Positions 38,141 through 47,844 are shown, counted from the first letter of the stretch. The stretch: DNA of 64,000 nucleotides from Acidobacteriota bacterium (GCA_016710075.1 JADJLO010000043.1:1-64000); one strand, 5' to 3'. Numbers and translations are program-made. Notes: generated by a model not told the origin, from the sequence alone.

Positions 38141-39910
38141 ATGTTGGGGAAGATCATAGGAAATTACCAAATAACCCACGAGCTGGCGCATGGCAGGACC
38201 GGGACTGTCTACCGCGGTCGCAACGTAGGCAATTCACGCGAGGCTGTGATCAAGGAGATCTCTCTCTCTTCATTTCCCGTCTCCACGCGGATTCACCTCA
38301 GGGCGAGGTTGCGTCGGGAGACCTTCATTCAGGCTCAACTGAACCATCAGAACATCGTCAAGGTTTATGAATCGTTTTCGAAGGGCGATAATTGTTACAT
38401 GGTCACCGAGTATGTTCATGGGATGAGCCTGCGTGAATTGCTCAACAGGCAGGGAGTCCCAACGCCGGCGCAGGCAGTCTACCTGCTCAAGCAGGCCCTG
38501 AGCGCTCTTGAGTATGCTCATCTCGTCAGCTATATGGATGAGTCCGACGTCTTGAAAACAGGCATTCTTCATCGCGATCTCAAGCCTGAAAATCTTATGG
38601 TCGATGTCAGCGGCAGATTGAAAATCACGGATTTTGGCATTGTCAGGATGCCCGATCGACAGACCCTGGCGCCGCCGAGCTTTCAGCCGGGCACGGTTGA
38701 GTATATGCCGCCGGAGCAGATTCGAGGCCTTGAACTCGACGCCAGATCCGACATCTTCAGCCTGGGCGTCACGTTTTATGAAATCCTTACGGGCCAGATC
38801 CCTTATCTCAAAACAGAGAAGAACGCCGGTGAGGAATCGAGATCGATGTCCTACACCTCTCCTGTCAGGATTGTTTCAGAGTTGAGACCCGAAGTGCCGC
38901 ACGGATTGTCTGCGATAATCATGCGGTCGATTCTGCGCACTCCGGGCGAGAGGTTTCAGTCAGCTTCCGAGTTCCTGAAAGCGATCAGGGAATTCGAACG
39001 AAATCTCAAGGATGATTCGTTCTCTTCCCAGACAATCTCATCGCCTCCAAGAGGGACGACGGGCGATTTGACCCCCGGGAAAAAGAGTGCCGGCTATCAC
39101 AACGGCGCGCTTCAGGATAATGCTGCCAATGCGCACAAGTCATCAAGTCAAAAAGTCAGTCAGGATAAACCTCCGCGAGAGCGAGTCACCAAACCTTATG
39201 ATGATTCTCCTCGAATGAGGAGTTCTCAAGGGGTTTTGAAAGAAACCGGACGAGAGGCATCTCAACTTTCTTCTTCAGAACAGAGGAGATCGACCAGAGA
39301 GCCGAATCAGACTCAGCCCAATGCCTCCGTTGTTGATCCGAATTCGGGCCGGCTATTCAGGCAATTTGGCGATTCCGCCAATAAATCAGCGAGGATTTAT
39401 CTTGTCACCACCGTTTCACTGGTGATTGTCCTGGCTTTGATTGGCATCGGTTATTTCATGGTCGGCAGGAAATTGAGCCCGCTTCTCGTTGCTACGACAA
39501 ATGAAACCGTCTGGCAGCCTATTGAGAAGGATGACCCGGCAAAAGGCGATGAGAAAAGACCGGCAGCGACAGCGATCGAACCCTCCGCCTCTCAAGGCGT
39601 CAACTTCGCCGAAAAACTGGAGCTCGCTCGCGAAGCGGACAAACAGGGCAAATTCAACCAGGCGATTTCTCTTTATGAAGATTACCTGCGTCATGCCGCT
39701 GACTCCCCCGAACAGGTGTCGGCAAAAGCCCAGGCGGATAAGTTGAAGCAATTTGTTTCTCACCTCAATGCCGCAAGGGCGGCTTTAAACAGGCAGGACT
39801 ATTCTTCGGCAAAGAAGAATTATGCTGAGGCTCTCAAACTCAGGCCCTATTCCAGAATGGTTCAGAATGCGCTTGCCCAGGCAGAATCAAAGATGGCCGG
39901 CAACCCCTGA
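38141..39910 (+). CDS. Membrane Ser/Thr protein kinase, paralogue of the gene at 34461
   Basis: 589 residues. The kinase domain keeps K38, HRDLKPEN with D146 and DFG at 164-166, in exactly the same numbering as its paralogue. GTVEYMPPEQIRG replaces the usual APE. A low-complexity polar linker (about 290-420) precedes a membrane segment IYLVTTVSLVIVLALIGIGYF (about 424-444). The external C-terminus has TPR-like repeats (KQGKFNQAISLYEDYLRHA, YSSAKKNYAEALKLRPYSRM). The IS and about 140 bases separate it from the copy end, so the IS may sit in what was a kinase tandem. Confidence 0.93.
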   Translation: MLGKIIGNYQITHELAHGRTGTVYRGRNVGNSREAVIKEISLSSFPVSTRIHLRARLRRETFIQAQLNHQNIVKVYESFSKGDNCYMVTEYVHGMSLRELLNRQGVPTPAQAVYLLKQALSALEYAHLVSYMDESDVLKTGILHRDLKPENLMVDVSGRLKITDFGIVRMPDRQTLAPPSFQPGTVEYMPPEQIRGLELDARSDIFSLGVTFYEILTGQIPYLKTEKNAGEESRSMSYTSPVRIVSELRPEVPHGLSAIIMRSILRTPGERFQSASEFLKAIREFERNLKDDSFSSQTISSPPRGTTGDLTPGKKSAGYHNGALQDNAANAHKSSSQKVSQDKPPRERVTKPYDDSPRMRSSQGVLKETGREASQLSSSEQRRSTREPNQTQPNASVVDPNSGRLFRQFGDSANKSARIYLVTTVSLVIVLALIGIGYFMVGRKLSPLLVATTNETVWQPIEKDDPAKGDEKRPAATAIEPSASQGVNFAEKLELAREADKQGKFNQAISLYEDYLRHAADSPEQVSAKAQADKLKQFVSHLNAARAALNRQDYSSAKKNYAEALKLRPYSRMVQNALAQAESKMAGNP

Positions 39911-39951
39911 GATCGACCAGAGATCGACCTGAGATCGACCAGAGATCGATA
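39908..39951. repeat. Two tandem copies of a 22-bp repeat
   Basis: TGAGATCGACCAGAGATCGA recurs at 39908 and 39930 with about two changes over 22 bases; the kinase stop TGA is the first triplet. It sits just before the permease start at 39958, so it fills the short intercistronic space. Confidence 0.7.
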
Positions 39952-39957
39952 GATGAA

Positions 39958-41415
39958 ATGGATAATCAGAGCGAAAGTGCACAAAATGGCCGAGGGCTTG
40001 TCAGAGCGCTGAAGTTGCGTGATCTGGTCTTGTTCAATCTGGTTGCGGTTCTGGGATTGAGGCATCTCGCCACTTCGGCCAAGTTTGGACCGAGTTCGCT
40101 CGTCCTCTGGTTTATTGCAGCCATCTTTTTTTTCGTGCCGCAGGGGCTTGCGGTGATTGAGCTTTCATCGCGATTTCCGAAAGAGGGTGGTATCTATTTC
40201 TGGACCAAGCATGCTCTCGGAGAGGGGCACGGCTTCCTCTGTGGCTGGTGCTACTGGATCAACAATGTCCTCTATTACCCCAATCTTCTGATCTCATCCG
40301 CTGTCATCGCGACATACGTCATCGGTCAGGGGCAGAGCGGATTGAGCGACAACTGGATTTTCATATTGCCGGTAACCATTGTCACTTTATGGATCGCCGT
40401 CATTATCAACATTGTTGGGTTGGGGACCGGAAAATGGCTGCAGAATGCAGGGGGGCTTGGGACCTACATTCCAGGAGTCGTCATCGTCCTGCTTGGAGCT
40501 TATGGTCTTTTTACAGGCAAGGCTGCAAATCCGATAAACTGGGAAACCATCAAGCCTGATTTTTCGAATCTGCCGTCACTCAATCTGCTGGCATCGGTTG
40601 CATTCGCCTTTGCCGGGCTGGAACTCGCCTCAACAATGGGTGATGAGGTGGAAAACCCGCGGCGCAACCTGGCGCGTTCGGTCTTTATCTCCGCGCCTTT
40701 GATTGCCTTTGCCTACATTCTCGGAACCGGCGCGGTACTCTGGCTGGTCCCCAATAAGGAGATCAATCTCGTTGCCGGCTTTTTGCAGGCGATTACGGCC
40801 GGGGCCAGCGCGATTTCCGTTCATCTTTGGTGGCTTGGCCCTTTGTGTGCCGCGCTTTATACCATCGGCAACATAGGAGGTGTCGGTGCATGGCTGATCG
40901 GGCCGGCCCGCGTGGCCTTTGTCATCGGACTTGATCGATATTTCCCCGAGCAGTTCGGCAAGGTCCATCCGAAGTGGCACACCCCATATGTCGCAATTCT
41001 GGTCCAGGCGACTCTCGCAACCATCTTTCTTCTGCTCTCCCTTCTGGGCCGCGGCACCAGCGTCGAAGAGGTTTATCTGATACTGCTTGATACCCAGTTG
41101 CTGATTTATTTCATACCTTATCTTTACCTGTTCATAGTTTTTCTGATTCATCGCAGCCGGGAAGCCTCATCAGACGGGGTAATTCTCGCTCCTGGCGGCC
41201 GATTCGGAGCCTGGTTGACGGGCATCTCAGGCCTTCTCCTGACCCTCTTTGCCATGGCCGTCGCCACCATACCGCCTGAAGCCAGCAGCACACCCTGGCT
41301 CTTCAGGCTGAAGGTCATTGGCGGCGCTGCAGGCTTTGTCGCCATCGGCGGCCTGATCTATTTCAGAGCCGGAAGAAAAAATAATACCCGAGTTCCGTTA
41401 TCAGGCGGGGCGTAA
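39958..41415 (+). CDS. APC-family amino acid permease
   Basis: A 485-residue membrane protein with about twelve hydrophobic segments. It opens LKLRDLVLFNLVAVLGLRHL and has the conserved EGGIYFWTKHALGEGHGFLCGWCYW (first 20 residues diagnostic of APC transporters) and GLELASTMGDEVENPRRNL in segment 6, the substrate-path signature of the amino acid/polyamine/organocation family. It probably imports or exchanges amino acids, resembling glutamate:GABA-type antiporters, but the substrate is not determined. It starts 47 bases after the kinase stop. Confidence 0.9.
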   Translation: MDNQSESAQNGRGLVRALKLRDLVLFNLVAVLGLRHLATSAKFGPSSLVLWFIAAIFFFVPQGLAVIELSSRFPKEGGIYFWTKHALGEGHGFLCGWCYWINNVLYYPNLLISSAVIATYVIGQGQSGLSDNWIFILPVTIVTLWIAVIINIVGLGTGKWLQNAGGLGTYIPGVVIVLLGAYGLFTGKAANPINWETIKPDFSNLPSLNLLASVAFAFAGLELASTMGDEVENPRRNLARSVFISAPLIAFAYILGTGAVLWLVPNKEINLVAGFLQAITAGASAISVHLWWLGPLCAALYTIGNIGGVGAWLIGPARVAFVIGLDRYFPEQFGKVHPKWHTPYVAILVQATLATIFLLLSLLGRGTSVEEVYLILLDTQLLIYFIPYLYLFIVFLIHRSREASSDGVILAPGGRFGAWLTGISGLLLTLFAMAVATIPPEASSTPWLFRLKVIGGAAGFVAIGGLIYFRAGRKNNTRVPLSGGA

Positions 41416-41584
41416 AAAAAATCTGCTCGATATTCCCGGACATACAATATTTAGTGGTATTCCGGGTTTGTGAGCGTGTATAATGCCTTTGCCTTTTTGC
41501 AATGCAACCACGACATTGATTTCTGTTATTCGCAGTTTTCTTAAACCTAACCCCTTTGAAGTAATAATGTGGAGTAGGGAATGT

Positions 41585-42157
41585 ATGGTAATTTCGAGGA
41601 AGGTCCTGTTACTTAATGCCAGTTATGAGCCGATGAATCTGGTGACGGCGCCCAAGGCCCTGACACTTGTCTGGCGTCGTGTTGCCGAAACACTGGAACT
41701 CGATCACGGCTATCTGATCCACACACCCAGATTCGCTTTTGAGGTGCCCTCAGTCATTCGTCTGACCCATTACATCGATGTCAGATCCCGTCAGAACCGG
41801 GTGACGAACCGTCATCGGATTTTTGCGAGGGATCATTACAAATGCCAGTACTGCGGGCATCGTGGGACGGCTTTCGACCTGACGCTCGATCACATTCTGC
41901 CGAAATCGCGTGGCGGAAGGACTCTCGCCGAAAATCTGGTGACAGCCTGTCAACCCTGCAACAACCGCAAGGGGAACCGCACTCCTGAGGAAGCCCGCAT
42001 GCCGATGCTGACCAATCCGAGCGCCCTCTATTACGGACTGGAGAAAGTTGCACTCAGACAGGCGGCCGAGATCCGGCCGGAATGGAGAAGATATCTCTTC
42101 CTCGAAGTCTTTGAAGAAGCCATCTTTCAGAATAACGACTCTGCTGTCTCTGCCTGA
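41585..42157 (+). CDS. HNH endonuclease domain protein
   Basis: 190 residues from ATG 41585, with AGGG 5 bases upstream; the longer frame from 41483 adds an unlikely N-terminus. After a conserved VISRKVLLLNASYEPMNLV it has an HNH nuclease domain: zinc pair CQYCG, catalytic LDHILPKSRGG and second zinc pair CQPCNNRKGNRTP. Such stand-alone HNH proteins are widespread in this type of genome; the target is unknown. It lies about 90 bases upstream of tRNA-Val, in the same orientation. Confidence 0.88.
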   Translation: MVISRKVLLLNASYEPMNLVTAPKALTLVWRRVAETLELDHGYLIHTPRFAFEVPSVIRLTHYIDVRSRQNRVTNRHRIFARDHYKCQYCGHRGTAFDLTLDHILPKSRGGRTLAENLVTACQPCNNRKGNRTPEEARMPMLTNPSALYYGLEKVALRQAAEIRPEWRRYLFLEVFEEAIFQNNDSAVSA

Positions 42158-42192
42158 ACTGCCACCTTTCATCACAATTCAGTCACCCTGAC

Positions 42193-42222
42193 TTGACAGC
42201 CCGTGAAGTCTTTTGCTACCTT
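42193..42222 (+). promoter_or_regulatory. Promoter of tRNA-Val
   Basis: TTGACA (42193-42198), 18-base spacer, TACCTT (42217-42222): a perfect -35 and a fair -10, placing the start near 42229, about 20 bases before the mature tRNA. Confidence 0.6.
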
Positions 42223-42247
42223 GTCTGTCTCTTGGAAGTGACCTTAT

Positions 42248-42319
<72 letters not shown>

Positions 42320-42616
42320 TCGTTTTTTTACTTCTAACCGGGTGGCAGTATCAACCCGATGTTCAACGTCAGCTCCGTAAGCGTTGTCAGGTTTTTTATG
42401 ATGCAGAATCGATTTGGATTTAATCGAACTAAGCGGCTGCGGTGAGTAAGATCGTCTCCCGACGATACATCGCAGCACTCTGCAAGACGACCGCTGGCGT
42501 AGGACCTTACCTGAACAGCCTGAATTCAGGCTTCGAATTTTGGGAAAGTCCTTTCACTGTAAGATTGATTTTAGTTGCCTGAAGTCCGGATGTTTTCCGG
42601 GCCGGGTGACTTTTAA
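42320..42616 (+). promoter_or_regulatory. Structured 297-base leader region of the thrS operon
   Basis: No ORF. Visible structure: ATCGTC/GACGAT with a TCCC loop near 42449-42464, a 16-base perfect palindrome AGCCTGAATTCAGGCT at 42517-42532, and CCGGATGTTTTCCGG near 42585. The T-box signature is not seen. It may be an autoregulatory leader of thrS or contain the operon promoter. Confidence 0.4.
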
Positions 42617-44512
42617 TTGGGCATCCCAAACGAAGTGCCTCAGGTTATTAAAGCTGTGAACGAAAATAATCAACTTAATCAGACGTCATCATCAGGTATC
42701 TCAGCGTTTGAAGCGCTCAAGGGCCTTGATCGAGAAAGTTCAAAGAAAGCGATTGCCGCCCGACTGTTTCGCAACGAAGAGAAGCAGGAAGACCCGGTGG
42801 ATCTTGGCTATCGGTTGAGCGAAGGCGAGCGAGTCGAGCCGATTACACCCGACTCTCCCGAAGCTCTGGAGATCTATCGTCATTCGACTGCGCATCTTCT
42901 GGCTGCCGCGGTCCTCGATGTGAAGATCGAAAAGAAGATGAAGGACCTGATCAAGCGGAATCTCGAATACAAGAGAGTCGTGATGTCGAAGGCCGAAGCC
43001 GAGAGCAGGTTCTCCGATATGGGCGAGCCGCTCAAGTGCGAGCTGATCGAGGAGAAGGGCGGCGAGACGGTTAGTGTTTATACGATTGAAGGCACTCCGT
43101 TCGTGGATTTCTGTCTCGGGCCGCACGTCCCCTCGACCGGGAAAATCAAGGCCGTCAAGCTGCTCTCCATAGCCGGCGCCCACTGGAAGGGCGATGAGTC
43201 GCGCGAGCAGATGCAGCGCATCTACGGCATTTCGTTCTTTTCGCAGGAAGATCTCGATGAATGGGTTAAGCAGAAGGAAGAGGCCGAGAAGCGAGATCAT
43301 CGCAGACTTGGTCCGGAACTGGATCTGTTCAGCTTCAGCGACTCGATCGGTCCGGGACTGGTGCTTTGGCATCCGAATGGAGCCCTGATCCGCAAAGTGA
43401 TCGAGCAGTTTCTCAACGATGAGCTTTATGGCCGCGGTTACAGTTTCGTCAACACTCCGCACGTGACGCAAGCGGAACTCTTCAGGATCTCGGGCCACCT
43501 CGAGCATTACAGCGATGTGCTCTATCCTGAAATGACGGATCTGGAGAACGAGGAGATTCATTACCGGCTCAAGCCGATGAATTGTCCGATGCATATCCAG
43601 ATTTACCAGTCGCGCCAGCGTTCATACAGAGATCTGCCTCAGCGTTATGCCGAATATGGTACAGTTTATCGATACGAGCGCTCCGGTGTCGCTCATGGCC
43701 TGATGAGGGCGAGAGGCTTTACCCAGGATGATGCTCATATCTTTTGCACCCCCGAGCAGTTGAAGATGGAGATCCTCGGATGTCTCGATCTTGTCGACTT
43801 CATCTTCAAGGCCTTCGGCTTCGAATACAAAGCTGAGCTTTCCGTCAGGCACGCCACTGACCATTCGAAATACCTCGGGTCCGATGAGGTTTGGACGCTG
43901 GCTGAAAGCGCTCTGACTGACGCCTTGAACGAACGCCATCTGCCTTATCGCAGAATGGAAGACGAGGCTGCTTTTTACGGTCCGAAGATAGACTTCAAGG
44001 TGGTTGACGCGATCAAGCGCACATGGCAGCTCTCCACAATCCAGGTGGACTTCAATCTGCCCGAGAGGTTTCAGATCGAGTTCAACGGGTCGGACAACAA
44101 GCCTCACCGGCCGATCATGGTTCATCGGGCGATCCTCGGGTCGTTTGAAAGATTCTTCGGTATACTGATTGAGCATTACGCCGGGGCCTTTCCGGTCTGG
44201 ATGGCGCCTGCTCAGACCGTGGTTCTTCCAATCTCCGATCGCTTCAATGACAGGGCTGTGGAGGTTGAGCGCGAGCTTAAGGCTGACGGTTTTCGAGTCC
44301 TTGCCGACCTTCGCAGCGAAAAAATAGGCGCCAAGATCAGAGACGCTCAAATGAAGAAAATTCCTTTCATGCTCGTCATTGGCGAGCGTGAAGCTGAATC
44401 CGGCATGGTCTCTGTCCGTGACCGGGTTAAAGGTGATACGGGAGCCGTTTCGGTCCCTGAATTCAGCGCGCGGCTGAAGGAACTGGTGAAAACCCGCGCA
44501 ATAACAACTTAG
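42617..44512 (+). CDS. thrS: Threonyl-tRNA synthetase with a gap in the editing domain
   Basis: 631 residues. Charges tRNA-Thr. Zinc and active-site ligands are intact: Cys in KPMNCPMHIQ, His in RGFTQDDAHIF and His in MVHRAILGS; the C-terminal anticodon domain is complete. In the editing domain the HSTAH and CLGPH zinc-type motifs are present, but after HLLAAAV the sequence jumps to DVKIEKKMKDL. About 32 residues usually found between them (including the IGPxxxDGFYYDF segment) are absent in frame, at about residue 100. The start is TTG 42617, with GGGTGA 7 bases upstream; GTG 42656 is an alternative. First gene of thrS-infC-rpmI-rplT. Confidence 0.93.
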   Translation: MGIPNEVPQVIKAVNENNQLNQTSSSGISAFEALKGLDRESSKKAIAARLFRNEEKQEDPVDLGYRLSEGERVEPITPDSPEALEIYRHSTAHLLAAAVLDVKIEKKMKDLIKRNLEYKRVVMSKAEAESRFSDMGEPLKCELIEEKGGETVSVYTIEGTPFVDFCLGPHVPSTGKIKAVKLLSIAGAHWKGDESREQMQRIYGISFFSQEDLDEWVKQKEEAEKRDHRRLGPELDLFSFSDSIGPGLVLWHPNGALIRKVIEQFLNDELYGRGYSFVNTPHVTQAELFRISGHLEHYSDVLYPEMTDLENEEIHYRLKPMNCPMHIQIYQSRQRSYRDLPQRYAEYGTVYRYERSGVAHGLMRARGFTQDDAHIFCTPEQLKMEILGCLDLVDFIFKAFGFEYKAELSVRHATDHSKYLGSDEVWTLAESALTDALNERHLPYRRMEDEAAFYGPKIDFKVVDAIKRTWQLSTIQVDFNLPERFQIEFNGSDNKPHRPIMVHRAILGSFERFFGILIEHYAGAFPVWMAPAQTVVLPISDRFNDRAVEVERELKADGFRVLADLRSEKIGAKIRDAQMKKIPFMLVIGEREAESGMVSVRDRVKGDTGAVSVPEFSARLKELVKTRAITT

Positions 44513-44521
44513 ATTATTCTT

Positions 44522-44555
44522 TTGATAAGAACCGGTCTCGGTCTTTTCAAGGAGG
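44522..44555 (+). promoter_or_regulatory. Hairpin abutting the infC ribosome binding site
   Basis: TTGA, AAGA and CCG (44522-44534) pair with CGG, TCTT and TCAA (44539-44550) around loop GTCT. GGAGG (44551-44555) follows immediately, so the stem could gate ribosome access to infC. Confidence 0.5.
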
Positions 44556-44562
44556 TGTGTTT

Positions 44563-45126
44563 ATCAGCAACGGAGTCACAGGCGGTGGCGGTTTCAGAGG
44601 ACGTCGTGAGCCTCAAAAAGGTCCTCAGGTTCGCATCAATGAGCGCATCCGCGTAAAGGAAATTCGTGTCATCGATGACGAAGGTCAACAGCTCGGAATC
44701 ATGACCCCGCAGCAGGCGCTCGATATTGCACGTGAGCGCGGCTACGATCTGGTGGAAGTAGCTCCTCAGGCTACCCCTCCCGTATGCAGGATCATAGATT
44801 TCGGAAAGTACCTTTACGAACAGAAGAAACGTGCTCACGAAGCCAAAAAGAAACAGGTTGTGATCGAGGTCAAAGAGATCAAGTTTCGCCCGGGGACGGA
44901 TGAACACGATTACAATTTCAAAATGAAGCATGCCAGGGAGATTCTTGGCGACGGCAACAAAGTAAAAGCTACCGTTCGATTTCGTGGCCGTGAAATTACA
45001 CACAAGGAACTGGGTATGCAGATTCTCGAAAGGCTTGAAAAGGATCTGCTGGATGCCGGTGCCGTTGAATTCAGACCGAGACTCGAAGGTATGCAGATTA
45101 CGGTGATCTTTACACCAAAGAAATAA
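44563..45126 (+). CDS. infC: Translation initiation factor IF-3, probable ATC start codon
   Basis: 188 residues. Keeps the 30S free of 50S and checks the start codon-anticodon pair. The N-domain RINERIRVKEIRVIDDEGQQ, the linker FGKYLYEQKKRAHEAKKKQ and the C-domain EIKFRPGTDEHDYNFKMKHA are complete. Start choice: AAGGAGG ends at 44555; the in-frame GTG at 44557 is only one base away and unusable, while ATC at 44563 is at 7-base spacing. A rare start codon matches the known AUU-type autoregulation of infC in other bacteria. Confidence 0.93.
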   Translation: MSNGVTGGGGFRGRREPQKGPQVRINERIRVKEIRVIDDEGQQLGIMTPQQALDIARERGYDLVEVAPQATPPVCRIIDFGKYLYEQKKRAHEAKKKQVVIEVKEIKFRPGTDEHDYNFKMKHAREILGDGNKVKATVRFRGREITHKELGMQILERLEKDLLDAGAVEFRPRLEGMQITVIFTPKK

Positions 45127-45157
45127 GCTACGACAAAGGTAAATAAACGGAGGATAA

Positions 45158-45361
45158 ATGCCTAAACTTAAAACGCATAAAGGCGCGGCGAAGCGATTTA
45201 GAACCACCGCGACCGGCAAGATCAAACGCGGTCATTCCCACGCCCGCCACATTTTGACCAAGAAGAACACCAAGCGTAAACGCCTGCTGGATATCGATGG
45301 TATGGTTTCCGATTCTGATATGGGGAGAGTTGAAGGGATGCTGCCGTATGGCAGACGCTAA
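45158..45361 (+). CDS. rpmI: Ribosomal protein bL35
   Basis: 67 residues starting MPKLKTHKGAAKRFRTTATG, the L35 signature, with KIKRGHSHARHILTKK and a basic tail. GGAGG is 7 bases upstream. It lies 31 bases after infC in the conserved infC-rpmI-rplT operon. Slightly longer than many L35 proteins at the C-terminus (VEGMLPYGRR). Confidence 0.97.
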   Translation: MPKLKTHKGAAKRFRTTATGKIKRGHSHARHILTKKNTKRKRLLDIDGMVSDSDMGRVEGMLPYGRR

Positions 45362-45371
45362 AGCTGCCCGG

Positions 45372-45405
45372 ATACAGTGGATACTGTGTATACAGTGGAT
45401 ACTGT
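45372..45405. repeat. Tandem 16-bp hairpin repeats between rpmI and rplT
   Basis: ATACAGTGGATACTGT occurs at 45372-45387 and 45390-45405 (period 18). Each copy can fold as ACAGT-GGAT-ACTGT. It lies in the 89-base spacer before rplT; a regulatory role is possible but unproven. Confidence 0.75.
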
Positions 45406-45450
45406 TTTGATACTGACGGCAAATATTTTATTTAAAGTAAGGAGGGGCAA

Positions 45451-45831
45451 ATGCCTCGAGCTAAACGTGGAAGCAAGCGCCTGGACAAGCGCAAAAAACT
45501 GGAGAAGCTTTCTAAAGGATATCGCGGTACGAAGAGCAAACTTTATCGCTCGATGAAGGAATCGGTTGAGCGAGCGCTCAAATTCGCCTATGTCGGACGC
45601 AAGATCAAGAAACGCGACTATCGTTCATTATGGATCATTCGTATCGGCGCTGCCGCCAGGATAAACGGGCTCAATTACAGCCAGTTTATGCATGGGCTCA
45701 AGCTGGCGGACATCGATCTCGATCGCAAGATTCTGGCCGACCTTGCAGTCAATCAGCCTGAAGCCTTCGCTGAGCTGGCGAGTTCAGTGAAGAAAGCCCT
45801 TGAATCCAAGGCGACCAGGGCTGCTGCCTGA
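45451..45831 (+). CDS. rplT: Ribosomal protein bL20
   Basis: 126 residues: MPRAKRGSKRLDKRKKLEKL, KGYRGTKSKLYRSMKESVER, then RDYRSLWIIRIGAAARINGL, the conserved L20 core. AAGGAGGGG lies 5 bases before the ATG. L20 binds 23S rRNA early in 50S assembly and in some bacteria represses its own operon. Last gene of the operon, followed by a terminator. Confidence 0.97.
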   Translation: MPRAKRGSKRLDKRKKLEKLSKGYRGTKSKLYRSMKESVERALKFAYVGRKIKKRDYRSLWIIRIGAAARINGLNYSQFMHGLKLADIDLDRKILADLAVNQPEAFAELASSVKKALESKATRAAA

Positions 45832-45855
45832 TGGGCCTGTTCAGAGGATAGTGAG

Positions 45856-45900
45856 AAGCCCAAGACCACTTCGTTTGAGACGGCGGTCTTGGGCTTTTAA
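45856..45900 (+). terminator. Intrinsic terminator of the thrS-infC-rpmI-rplT operon
   Basis: AAGCCCAAGACC (45856-45867) pairs with GGTCTTGGGCTT (45885-45896) in a 12-bp stem, followed by TTAATT, starting 25 bases after the rplT stop. Confidence 0.8.
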
Positions 45901-45981
45901 TTGCAAACCGGCGGTCAGGAAAAACGGGATTTGATTTGACCGGGCCCACTGAGTCAGGAACGCGGACGGTATTTTTATTTC

Positions 45982-47007
<1,026 letters not shown>

Positions 47008-47046
47008 TTCGATTTATTTTAAGCAGGCCCGGGCAAAAGCATAAAT

Positions 47047-47844
47047 ATGAAACGCAAGGTTTCAGAATTTTCATACGGATTCGTTCTGACTCACGAACTG
47101 GTGAATAGCTGCGGTTTTCTGCCGACGGATCTTCCTCGCCCGGCCTCAGAAAGCGGCTCGGGAAAGTCTTCCGGTGAGACGGAATCTGACGTCCATCCGC
47201 ACGGATTCCCGATTTTTCTTCAGTTCAAAGCCAGCGAATATATGAAGCGGAAAAATGCCGGGGAATCCAAACTCGTCGGCCTGCCGTATTTCCGTTTCAC
47301 CCTGCATCGCAAGACCCAGTCCAACATGCATCAATTGCTGATTGAACTGGAGAAGCGGGGGAATGCGGTCTTTTACGCGACTCCCAGAATTCATGAAACC
47401 GTCAACCTCAACAGCGCCTTCTTCGATAAGCAGATTGTCGCATCATCGCTTTTTGTCAGCCCATCAGGCATCGGCGAATTGCCTGACAACGATGCTCACA
47501 GGGTCGTGTTCAGCAGCAGCGGAGAAGAAGTCTATCTCTGTCCGGCACCAAGAAGATTGAAGAGCGTTATTCATGGCGGAAATTTTACTGAAGCTCTAGA
47601 TGAGGTGATCGCCAGTCACGAGTCTGAGGAATTGAGCGATGATTTTTATCATCGACTGGCTGCGGAGATGGTCTCGATTGTTTCCCCCAATCGTCGTATC
47701 TTTGATGAACTCTCAAGAGGGAAGCTTGAGATGAATGCCGCAACATTTGCCAACTATCTTGCCAAGACACTGTTTGACTGCGAACTTCTGATAATTCCTC
47801 AACCAGAGCCTAAGGTCCTGGCGGATGAATCAGGTACGCAATAA
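47047..47844 (+). CDS. Unknown protein encoded between pheS and pheT
   Basis: 265 residues; I do not recognise the family. No signal peptide or membrane segment. Distinct stretches: SYGFVLTHELVNSCGFLPTD at the N-terminus, FPIFLQFKASEYMKRKNAGE, GLPYFRFTLHRKTQSNMHQL, and VFYATPRIHETVNLNSAFFD in the middle; the end carries LIIPQPEPKVLADE. It follows pheS by 39 bases and precedes pheT by 30 bases, all on one strand, so it should be co-transcribed with the two synthetase subunits. Codon use looks like its neighbours. Function cannot be assigned. Confidence 0.75.
   Translation: MKRKVSEFSYGFVLTHELVNSCGFLPTDLPRPASESGSGKSSGETESDVHPHGFPIFLQFKASEYMKRKNAGESKLVGLPYFRFTLHRKTQSNMHQLLIELEKRGNAVFYATPRIHETVNLNSAFFDKQIVASSLFVSPSGIGELPDNDAHRVVFSSSGEEVYLCPAPRRLKSVIHGGNFTEALDEVIASHESEELSDDFYHRLAAEMVSIVSPNRRIFDELSRGKLEMNAATFANYLAKTLFDCELLIIPQPEPKVLADESGTQ

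Noticed and set aside
42320..42616. A T-box riboswitch before thrS
   Set aside because: No T-box sequence or Stem I specifier architecture is visible.
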